From Cyanobacteria bacterium M_surface_7_m2_037 (GTDB lineage: Bacteria; Cyanobacteriota; Cyanobacteriia; PCC-6307; Cyanobiaceae), in assembly GCA_016882585.1 (NCBI GenBank), contig VGPP01000032.1:1-14946 (forward strand): 14,946 nucleotides of DNA. The letters run 5' to 3'. Below the pieces are notes generated by a model. The model did no database searches. It had not been told where the DNA came from and worked only from the letters and a program-made list of their open reading frames with translations. Below, piece by piece: positions 1-6,126 of this stretch (positions are counted from its first letter, which is position 1; every line of letters starts with the position of its first letter). The translations under genes were made by a program, and so were the position numbers.

Positions 1-86
1 AGCGCGTCACATTGAGGAAGAAATCCCGCATCGGGGCTCGGGCGCTGGCCGTTGAGTGCTGGCTACTCTGCCGCGAAAAGGGTCCG

Positions 87-797
87 ATGCTGGAGCTCCA
101 TCAGTTCCGCCACTCCGCCTTCTGCGAAAAGGTGCGCTTGGTGCTGGCGGCCAAGGGCCTGGCCTACAGCGTGGTGGAAGTCACCCCGGGGGTGGGGCAG
201 CTGGAGCTCTTCCGTCTCTCGGGGCAGCGGCAGGTGCCGGTGCTGGTGGATGGCTCCCATGTGATCGCCGATTCCAGCGCCATCGCCCAACACCTGGAGC
301 GCCATACGCCGCAGCCGGCCCTCTTGCCCGCCGATCCGGCCCAGCGCGCCCAGGTGCTGCTGCTGGAAGACTGGGCCGATACAGCTCTTGCCGCCGGCGT
401 GCGCCTGGCCCTGGTACAGGCCGCGGCTGCTGATCCTGTGCTGCGGGGCGGCCTGCTGCCCGATGCCACCCCAGCCCCCCTGCGCAGCCTGGTGGGCGCA
501 CTCCCCGCCGGTGTGCTCAGCGGCTTCGGCCAGGTGATCGATCACGGCGGCCTTGAGCAGCTGCGCGCCAACCTGGAGCAGCTGGCGGTGCTGGTGCAGC
601 AGCAGCCCTATCTGGTGGGTGAGCAGCTCAGCCTGGCGGATCTGGCGGTGGTGGCACAGCTCTCGCTGCTGCTGTTTCCGGCCAGCGCCGGAGCCCCCCT
701 GGCCGGCCGCGGCGTGCCCGGCCTGGCGGATGACCCCCTCCTGGCGCCCCTGTGGCAGTGGCGCGACGCCATCGGCACGCAGGTGGGACGCCCCTAA
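87..797 (+). CDS. Glutathione S-transferase family protein
   Basis: This is a cytosolic GST-fold protein of 236 residues, the usual GST size. An N-terminal thioredoxin-like domain (about residues 1-80) opens with LELHQFRHSAFCEKVRLVL, whose Ser/Cys turn sits where GSTs place their catalytic residue. It continues to the cis-proline motif VPVL and the glutathione-contacting DSSAI motif near residue 67. An all-helical C-terminal domain follows, with the helix-capping motif LSLADLAV. GSTs conjugate or reduce substrates with glutathione; the substrate here cannot be told. The ATG at 87 was chosen because the fold begins directly after it. The frame stays open back to position 12, but that extension resembles no GST. 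The stop overlaps the stop of the convergent DUF6816 gene by 4 bp (CTAA). Confidence 0.87.
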   Translation: MLELHQFRHSAFCEKVRLVLAAKGLAYSVVEVTPGVGQLELFRLSGQRQVPVLVDGSHVIADSSAIAQHLERHTPQPALLPADPAQRAQVLLLEDWADTALAAGVRLALVQAAAADPVLRGGLLPDATPAPLRSLVGALPAGVLSGFGQVIDHGGLEQLRANLEQLAVLVQQQPYLVGEQLSLADLAVVAQLSLLLFPASAGAPLAGRGVPGLADDPLLAPLWQWRDAIGTQVGRP

Positions 798-1465
798 TCC
801 AGCCGCTCCAGCACCAATTGGCCCCGCCAGCTGCGCCGGGCTTCGCCGGCTAGCCCCTCGGCCGGTGAGCCATAGCTGGCCTGCCATTGCTCGGCTTCGA
901 TGCGATCCGGCCCCACCAGCCGGTAGCGGCTGAGGGTTTCCACGCGGCTCACCCGCGGATCGCCTGGGCCATGCAGCACCTGCAGGGCCAGTTCATCGGC
1001 CAGGAAGCAGCTGTCGCTGGTTTGCGCGCTGCGCCGCCCCACCACCGTGGATTCCAGCCGCTGATCACCGGCAAGCAAAGCCAGCTGCCGGTTGGGATTG
1101 AGCGGATCGTTGCGCACCTGCAGCAGCTGATCCCCCAGCAGGGCGGAGCCGATAGCGGCGGCGTTGAAGGCCCGATCACCCACCACCGCACCCTGCGGAT
1201 CCAGGCTGAAGCGCACCTCGTAGTGCAGATCGGGCTCCACACCGCTCGGGTCGTGGTTGGTGGCCTGCCAGCGGCCGGCAAACCAGGCTGGGTAGAGCAG
1301 GTCGCGCTGGCCTGGCCGCGGCAGCGGTGCTGGCAGGCTCCAGCTCGGCCAGCTCGCCAGCCGCTGCTCCAAGGGCTCGGCGGCGGAGGCGGCCAGGGCC
1401 ATCGGCGTCTGCAGCAGCAGCACCAGCGCGGCCAGGCAGCAGCCGCGCAGCAGTGCGATCCCCAT
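794..1465 (-). CDS. Exported DUF6816-like protein of unknown function
   Basis: This 223-residue protein begins with a clear Sec-type signal peptide: a hydrophobic run LAALVLLLQTPMALA with likely cleavage around residue 26, at an Ala-rich site. The mature part has a W-rich segment (LASWPSW) followed by YPAWFAGRWQ, a pattern I associate with the DUF6816 family of cyanobacteria and plastids. It then looks beta-rich, as in lipocalin-like folds. The likely location is the thylakoid lumen or periplasm. Function is unknown. The ATG at 1465 starts right before the signal peptide. Its 5' end faces the CRR7-like gene, with about 52 bp for a divergent promoter region. The family call is from memory of the motif and is less certain than the export call. 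Confidence 0.75.
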   Translation of the reverse strand: MGIALLRGCCLAALVLLLQTPMALAASAAEPLEQRLASWPSWSLPAPLPRPGQRDLLYPAWFAGRWQATNHDPSGVEPDLHYEVRFSLDPQGAVVGDRAFNAAAIGSALLGDQLLQVRNDPLNPNRQLALLAGDQRLESTVVGRRSAQTSDSCFLADELALQVLHGPGDPRVSRVETLSRYRLVGPDRIEAEQWQASYGSPAEGLAGEARRSWRGQLVLERLD

Positions 1466-1517
1466 GGCTCAACAGGCGTGGCAGGCTGCGCTGATCCTGG
1501 CGCCACGCCCCAGCCCG

Positions 1518-1781
1518 ATGTCTGATCCGTTGATCCGTGAACTGGATCACTACGTGGTGCTGGAGCCGGGTCGCCCCCAGCAGCTGCTCACCGCTGAAGA
1601 CACCCTCATCTGGCTGATGGCGCAGCTGCAGCACCTGGAGCCCTTGCCGGCTGATCTGCGTGCCTTGCCGGATGGGGAGGCCCGGGCCCAGCGCCTGCTG
1701 GAAACCGCCTGTGAGCTGGAGCTCGAGCCGGGCGTGGTGGTGCAGTGGTTTGCGATCCGCTTGGAACCGCCGGGCAGCTAG
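1518..1781 (+). CDS. CRR7-family protein (chlororespiratory reduction 7 homologue)
   Basis: This small soluble protein of 87 residues has the pattern HYVVLEPGRPQQLLTAEDTL near its start and QWFAIRLEPP at its end. I recognise this as the CRR7 family found in cyanobacteria and chloroplasts. In plants CRR7 is needed for assembly of the chloroplast NDH-1 complex that supports cyclic electron flow; in cyanobacteria its role is much less defined. The ATG at 1518 was chosen because the conserved region starts a few residues later. The frame is open upstream to 1464, but that extension overlaps the divergent DUF6816 start and looks non-coding. The stop TAG lies in a CTAG palindrome shared with the stop of shikimate kinase on the other strand. 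Confidence 0.72.
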   Translation: MSDPLIRELDHYVVLEPGRPQQLLTAEDTLIWLMAQLQHLEPLPADLRALPDGEARAQRLLETACELELEPGVVVQWFAIRLEPPGS

Positions 1782-2401
1782 TTGATCGAGGTGCTCACCT
1801 CACCGGCGTCGTTCACCACCTGCAGGCGGTGTTGCGGGGCTGCGGTGCGTTCTTTCAACACACCCGGCAGCGCCTCGAGGATCTGGGCCGCCACCTGCTC
1901 GGCCGGGCGACCGTCTTGAACGATGTGCAGATCGGCCTGGGCGTAGAGCGGTTGGCGTTCGGCCAGCAGGGCCGTCAGGCGGGCGGCTGGATCGGCGGTC
2001 TGCAGCAGGGGCCGCGGGGTGGCATCGCAGCGCAGCCGCGCCAACAGCAGGGCCTCCGGCGCGTCCAGCCAGATCACCACGCCCTGGTGCAGCTGGCCCC
2101 AGTTTTCCGGGCGGGTCACCACGCCGCCCCCGGTGGCCACCACCAGCGAATGCCAGCTGGCGATCTGATTGAGCACCGCGGCTTCCAGCGCACGAAAGCC
2201 CGCTTCGCCCTCGCTGGCGAACAGCTCGGGGATGCTGCGGCCGGCCACCTGCTCGATGCTGGTGTCGGCGTCGAGAAAGCGGTAGCCCAGCAGCTCAGCC
2301 AGGTGCCGGCCTGCGGTGCTTTTGCCGCTGCCCATCATCCCCACCAGATAGAGATTGAGCCCCTCCAGGCGCTGGCGCAGGGCGGCATGCGGGTGGGCCA
2401 T
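1778..2401 (-). CDS. aroK: Shikimate kinase
   Basis: This enzyme phosphorylates shikimate with ATP to shikimate 3-phosphate, the fifth step of the cytosolic shikimate pathway. The Walker A loop reads GMMGSGKST near the N-terminus. The shikimate-binding aspartate lies in DADTSIEQ, the GGG motif in ATGGGVV, the lid arginine in TPRPLL, and the C-terminal adenine-binding region in RQPLYAQADL. Length from the ATG at 2401 is 207 residues, normal for the family. The frame also opens with a GTG at 2428, which would add nine residues; I prefer 2401 because the extra residues look unlike the family and the Shine-Dalgarno-like AGGA lies only 2 nt from that GTG. It is divergent from the pterin enzyme gene and ends in a 4-bp convergent stop overlap. 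Confidence 0.93.
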   Translation of the reverse strand: MAHPHAALRQRLEGLNLYLVGMMGSGKSTAGRHLAELLGYRFLDADTSIEQVAGRSIPELFASEGEAGFRALEAAVLNQIASWHSLVVATGGGVVTRPENWGQLHQGVVIWLDAPEALLLARLRCDATPRPLLQTADPAARLTALLAERQPLYAQADLHIVQDGRPAEQVAAQILEALPGVLKERTAAPQHRLQVVNDAGEVSTSIN

Positions 2402-2460
2402 CGGTGCTGAGGCAGCGCAGCGGTTCACATTCCTAGGATGCGGCCTTGCACGATGCAGTT

Positions 2461-3438
2461 ATGACTCCGCCCCCCGTGGCGGCGCCTCCGGCGAGCCCGG
2501 TGCCCGCCGTTCCTGCAGCAGCATCTCCGCGCGGCCACGCCGCCCACGGCCAGGGCCGCGGCTGTGTGATCACCCGCCGCGCCTGCTTCAGTGCCAGCCA
2601 CCGCTACTGGCTGCCCGAGCTCAGCGCTGAGGAGAACCAGGCCCGCTTCGGCCCCTGCAGCCTGGCCCCCGGCCACGGCCACAACTACGAGCTGATCGTG
2701 GCCATGGGCGGGCCGCTCGATGCCGATGGCATGGTGCTCAACCTCTCGGATGTGAAGCACGCCATCCGTGAGCAGGTGACGGCCCAGCTCGACTTCCGCT
2801 TCCTCAATGAGGCCTGGCCGGAGTTCGATCTGCAGCAGCCCGGCGGCATGCTGCCCACCACCGAAGCCCTCACCCTGGCGATCTGGCGTCGCCTGCAGCC
2901 CCACCTGCCCCTGATGGGGCTGCGCCTTTACGAAACCGACAAGCTCTGGGCCGATGTGCTCGGCGATTCCATGGAAGCGTTCCTCACCATCAAGACCCAC
3001 TTCGCGGCGGCCCACCGCCTGGCACGGCCAGAGCTGAGCTCCGAGGAGAACGACGCCATCTACGGCAAGTGCGCCAGGCCCCACGGCCATGGCCACAACT
3101 ACATGCTCGAAGTGAGCGTGCGCGGCGCCATCGATCCCCGCACCGGCATGGTGTGTGACCTGGCAGCCCTGCAGGGGCTGGTTGACGAGCTGGTGGTGGA
3201 GCCGTTCGATCACACCTTCCTCAACAAAGACGTGGCCCACTTCGCCACCACCGTGCCCACGGCCGAGAACATCGCCCTGCACATCGCCGATCTGCTCAGC
3301 GCTCCGATCTCTGGCCTCGGCGCCAGCCTGCACAAGGTGCGCCTGCAGGAAAGCCCCAACAACGCCGCTGAGGTGTTTGCCGAGGTGCCCGCCCTTGGCA
3401 TGCAGCCCCAGGCCCTCGAGGCCCTTGCCAGCGCCTGA
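2461..3438 (+). CDS. Two-domain 6-pyruvoyl/6-carboxy-tetrahydropterin synthase family protein (PTPS/QueD)
   Basis: Two PTPS-fold copies sit in one 325-residue chain. This family acts on dihydroneopterin triphosphate, making 6-pyruvoyl-tetrahydropterin (biopterin route) or 6-carboxy-tetrahydropterin (queuosine route, QueD). Copy 1 (about 39-165) has zinc histidines H47, H72, H74, nucleophile position C66 and pterin-anchor E158. Copy 2 (about 177-305) has H185, C204, H210, H212 and E297. The catalytic Asp-His pair is intact only in copy 2 (D250-H251, in FDHTFLN); copy 1 reads LDFRFLN, so the histidine is Phe112. This suggests copy 1 is catalytically impaired and may be structural. A Pro/Ala-rich, low-complexity N-terminus precedes copy 1. 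I chose the ATG at 2461 over an in-frame TTG at 2446. The downstream reductase gene overlaps its last 14 bp. Confidence 0.87.
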   Translation: MTPPPVAAPPASPVPAVPAAASPRGHAAHGQGRGCVITRRACFSASHRYWLPELSAEENQARFGPCSLAPGHGHNYELIVAMGGPLDADGMVLNLSDVKHAIREQVTAQLDFRFLNEAWPEFDLQQPGGMLPTTEALTLAIWRRLQPHLPLMGLRLYETDKLWADVLGDSMEAFLTIKTHFAAAHRLARPELSSEENDAIYGKCARPHGHGHNYMLEVSVRGAIDPRTGMVCDLAALQGLVDELVVEPFDHTFLNKDVAHFATTVPTAENIALHIADLLSAPISGLGASLHKVRLQESPNNAAEVFAEVPALGMQPQALEALASA

Positions 3439-4066
3439 GCTGCGCCTGGTGCTGGCGGTCAGCCTGGATGGCCGCCTTGCACCGCCTGGCGGTGGTGCCG
3501 CCCAGATCGGTGGCCGCGGCGATCGCCAGGTGCTGGAGGAAGCCCTCGCCTGGGCCGATGGCTGTTTGATCGGTGGCCGCACGTTGCGCCTGCACGGCAG
3601 CACCTGTTTGATTCATGCGGCGCCTCTGCTGGAGCAGCGCCGCCGCCAGGGCCGCCCTGATCAGCCGGCAGCTGTGGTGGTGAGCCGCGGCGGCAGCTTT
3701 GATCCGCAGCTGCGCTTCTTCAGCCAGCCGCTGCAGCGCTGGCTGCTGGGGCCAAACCTGATGGCGCCGCCCACGGGGTTTCACGCTGCGATGCCGCTTC
3801 TGGCCTGGCCTGAAGCCCTGGCGGCTCTGGCTGCCCAGGGCCTGCAGCGGTTGGTGCTGCTGGGCGGCGCAGAGCTGGCCGGTGCGCTGCTGCAGGAGCA
3901 CTTGGTAAACGAGCTGCAGCTCACCTTCTGCCCGCTGCTGCTGGGCGGGCCCCACAGCTGGCTGCCCAACGGGGTGCGCCTGGATCCCAGCCGCTGGCAG
4001 TTGCAGGAGCAGCGCCCACTCGAGGGCGATGAACTGCTGTTGCGTTACCGCTGCCTCAGGGATTAA
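3425..4066 (+). CDS. RibD C-terminal/DHFR-like reductase domain protein
   Basis: This 213-residue protein matches the reductase half of RibD, a dihydrofolate-reductase-like fold using NADPH. The N-terminal strand reads LRLVLAVSLDGRLA, an LIGGRTLR segment matches the family's second motif, and LVLLGGAELAGALL followed by the VNELQLTFCPLLLGG stretch is the typical C-terminal cofactor-side signature. There is no deaminase domain, so it is not a full bifunctional RibD. It may serve riboflavin synthesis, but its overlap with the PTPS-type gene makes a pterin substrate plausible (inference). The start is a TTG at 3425, the only usable start before the fold and 14 bp inside the upstream gene, implying translational coupling. 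The stop overlaps the convergent exported-protein gene by 11 bp. Confidence 0.8.
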   Translation: MPAPELRLVLAVSLDGRLAPPGGGAAQIGGRGDRQVLEEALAWADGCLIGGRTLRLHGSTCLIHAAPLLEQRRRQGRPDQPAAVVVSRGGSFDPQLRFFSQPLQRWLLGPNLMAPPTGFHAAMPLLAWPEALAALAAQGLQRLVLLGGAELAGALLQEHLVNELQLTFCPLLLGGPHSWLPNGVRLDPSRWQLQEQRPLEGDELLLRYRCLRD

Positions 4067-4553
4067 GGGCTGGCGCGGCCGCGGCTTTGAAGCGGCGCGC
4101 AAGGTCGCGGATCGGCACATCCATGAAGCTCTCGGCCGGTAAGCCCAGCAGCCGCCCCGCGCAGCGCTTCACCACCACCTCGCTGTCGTCGCCGAAACGC
4201 CCGGCCAGCAGTTCCGTCATCACCCCGAAGCTGCGGCCGCTGCGCTCGGTTTCCTCGATCAGGCAGCGGCTGGTGGGGCCGGCCAGGGCCCGGCAGGGAG
4301 GCGCCATGCGTTCTTCCAGGCTGCGATCACCGCCGCTGGCCCACTGCTGACAGGCACTGGTGATCCGCGCTTCCAGCTGGGGCCGCATCAGGTTGAGCAG
4401 TGGCCCCAGCAGTCCGGCCTGGGCGATGGCCCCATGGCCGCTGATCAGGCTCAATCCGGCAACCGTCGCCGCCAGCCGCGCGGTGCCTAGCTTGGCCAGC
4501 CCACCGCGCAGTGCCGCCCAGCGTTGATGGCAGAGCTCACGGCCCGTTGGCAC
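4056..4553 (-). CDS. Small exported four-cysteine protein, unknown function
   Basis: I do not recognise this 165-residue protein. A basic N-terminus (about 1-26) leads to a hydrophobic segment LAATVAGLSLI and then GHGAIAQA, which fits a signal peptide cleaved near residue 44-46. The mature part carries cysteines at 68, 87, 97 and 131, enough for two disulfides, and acidic/basic helical stretches such as LEERM and RDLARRF. It is probably periplasmic or lumenal. The reading frame remains open far upstream across the opposite gene, so the start must be inferred. GTG at 4553 is the closest usual start ahead of the signal-like segment; it overlaps the 5' end of the divergent FemAB-like gene by about 27 bp. 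The coding call rests on this export-like architecture and on absence of a better frame here. Confidence 0.6.
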   Translation of the reverse strand: MPTGRELCHQRWAALRGGLAKLGTARLAATVAGLSLISGHGAIAQAGLLGPLLNLMRPQLEARITSACQQWASGGDRSLEERMAPPCRALAGPTSRCLIEETERSGRSFGVMTELLAGRFGDDSEVVVKRCAGRLLGLPAESFMDVPIRDLARRFKAAAAPALNP

Positions 4554-5711
4554 CGCGCCCTGGCGGAGATCCCCGAGGCGCAATGGCATGCCTTGGTTTC
4601 GGCGGAATCCCTCCCCTTTTACTCCTGGTCGTGGCTGGTGGGGCTGGAGCGCAGTGGAAGTGTGGTGCCGCGTCAGGGCTGGCAGCCCTGCCACCTCGGC
4701 CTGTGGGAGGGCGAACGCCTGATTGCCGCCGCGCCCCTCTATCTCAAGGGCCACAGCTACGGCGAATTTGTGTTTGATCAGTCGTTCGCTCAGCTGGCGG
4801 CGCAGCTGGGCCAGCGCTACTACCCCAAGCTGCTGGGCATGAGCCCGGTGAGTCCGGTGCTGGGCTATCGCTTTTTCACGGCTCCCGGCGAAGACGCCGC
4901 CGCTCTCACGAAGTTGATGCTCGAGCTGATCGATGCCTTCTGCCGCGAGCATCAGATCTTCAGCTGCAATTTCCTCTATGTGGATCCGGCCTGGCAGCCG
5001 CTGGCGGAAGCAGCGGGGTGTGCCACCTGGCTGAATCAACAGAGCCTGTGGAGCAATCAGGGCTACGCCGATTTCGAGGCCTACCTCGGCAGTTTCAACG
5101 CCAATCAGCGCCGCAACATCAAGCGCGAGCGCAAGGCGGTGCAGGCCGCTGGCTTGCAGGTCACCCCTGTGGTGGGGGAGGCAATCACTCCGGCGTTGCT
5201 CAGCCGCATGCATGGCTTCTATGAGCAGCACTGCGCCCGTTGGGGTCCCTGGGGCAGCAAATACCTCACCGAAGCCTTCTTCGATCACGCCGCCGCGGAG
5301 CTGCGCCAGCACCTGGTGCTGTTCAGCGCCCACCGCGGCGATCCCGAACAGCCGGTAGCCATGTCGCTGTGTGTGCACAGCGGCAGCCAGCTCTGGGGCC
5401 GCTACTGGGGCAGCGATGAGGAGATCGACAACCTCCACTTCGAGGTTTGCTACTACGCCCCGATCGAATGGGCGATCAGCCGCGGCATCCAGCAGTTCGA
5501 TCCTGGTGCCGGCGGCAGCCACAAGCGCCGCCGCGGTTTTCTGGCTCGGCCCCACGCCTCCCTGCACCGCTGGTATCACCCGCGCTTTGAGGCGATCGTG
5601 CGCCGCTGGCTGCCGGAGGCCAATGCTGAGCAGCTCGAGCAGATCGAGGCGATCAATGCCGAGCTTCCCTTCAAGGCCCGCGCCGCGGATCTGCTCAGTT
5701 CGGCTGCGTAG
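4527..5711 (+). CDS. FemAB-like/GNAT-fold protein (peptidoglycan biosynthesis DUF482 family)
   Basis: This 394-residue protein matches the DUF482/FemAB-like family, whose members are annotated as GNAT N-acyltransferases or peptidoglycan-biosynthesis proteins. Supporting segments in order are IPEAQWHAL near the start, PLYLKGHSYGEFVFD around 70-85, the basic RRNIKRERKAV near 192, LHFEVCYYAPIEWA around 305, and FDPGAGGSHKRRRGF near 330, which is characteristic of the family. FemX-type relatives add amino acids to peptidoglycan precursors using aminoacyl-tRNA, but the substrate of this subfamily is not established. ATG at 4527 was taken over a TTG at 4524. The DUF4346 gene follows after 9 bp, so the two are very probably one operon. 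It has no signal peptide, so it should be cytosolic. Confidence 0.84.
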   Translation: MAELTARWHRALAEIPEAQWHALVSAESLPFYSWSWLVGLERSGSVVPRQGWQPCHLGLWEGERLIAAAPLYLKGHSYGEFVFDQSFAQLAAQLGQRYYPKLLGMSPVSPVLGYRFFTAPGEDAAALTKLMLELIDAFCREHQIFSCNFLYVDPAWQPLAEAAGCATWLNQQSLWSNQGYADFEAYLGSFNANQRRNIKRERKAVQAAGLQVTPVVGEAITPALLSRMHGFYEQHCARWGPWGSKYLTEAFFDHAAAELRQHLVLFSAHRGDPEQPVAMSLCVHSGSQLWGRYWGSDEEIDNLHFEVCYYAPIEWAISRGIQQFDPGAGGSHKRRRGFLARPHASLHRWYHPRFEAIVRRWLPEANAEQLEQIEAINAELPFKARAADLLSSAA

Positions 5712-5720
5712 CATCCGCAG

Positions 5721-6107
5721 ATGACGAGCTTTTCCGTGGAGCAGCGCCGCAGCCTCGATGAGCAGCTCTCGCAGCGCTTCATCGCCCTGGATCCGGCGGG
5801 CTATTTCCTGATCAAGCTCGACCTCGAGGCCGGAGAGCTGATCGCTGAGCACTACGGCAATGGCATCGATGAGCGGGGCCTGGCCACCGATCCCGACACC
5901 GGCGAGGTGATCAGCTGCCGCGGCGCTGGACCGCGCGCACCAATGAAGATCTACCGCGGCCGTTCCGCCAAGGAGTTGGGTATGGCCCTCACTGAAGGCG
6001 AGGGCCCCCATCCAATCAGCTGCCTCGATCACGCCCTCTATCTGGGCCGCGAGCTGCAGAAAGCCGAGCGCTGCCTTGAGGACGGCAGCGCCTACATCCA
6101 GGACTGA
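5721..6107 (+). CDS. DUF4346 domain protein
   Basis: This soluble protein has 128 residues. Its core segments DPAGYFLIKLD, GELIAEHY and the DPDTGEVISCRG stretch match the DUF4346 family, typical of cyanobacteria, where it also occurs attached to pterin-binding (dihydropteroate synthase-like) proteins. The C-terminal half has DHALYLGRELQKAERCLE, a helix found in the stand-alone members. There is no signal peptide or membrane segment. Function is unknown. The family also resembles the small domain used alongside methyltransferase-type pterin enzymes, but I cannot support a reaction. The 9-bp spacing behind the FemAB-like gene implies co-transcription. It converges on the radical SAM gene with a 19-bp gap that shows no hairpin with a T-run. 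Confidence 0.82.
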   Translation: MTSFSVEQRRSLDEQLSQRFIALDPAGYFLIKLDLEAGELIAEHYGNGIDERGLATDPDTGEVISCRGAGPRAPMKIYRGRSAKELGMALTEGEGPHPISCLDHALYLGRELQKAERCLEDGSAYIQD

Positions 6108-6126
6108 CGGCGGCTCGGCCCCGGGA

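Noticed and set aside
63..887. Minus-strand frame opposite the GST gene
   Set aside because: Gln/Gly/His-rich shadow of the GST frame with no motif.
2430..2440. CCTAGG palindrome in the aroK/PTPS gap, also seen in the radical SAM/petL gap
   Set aside because: Six bases and only two copies; too short to call a shared operator.
2425..3603. Minus-strand frame opposite the two-domain PTPS gene
   Set aside because: Shadow frame; the plus-strand frame carries all the zinc and catalytic residues.
4554..6032. A minus-strand reading frame open for about 1.5 kb opposite the FemAB-like and DUF4346 genes
   Set aside because: It is antisense to two well-supported genes, its residue content is low-complexity, and in GC-rich DNA such open antisense frames arise from codon bias. 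Only its last part (4056-4553) was kept as a gene.
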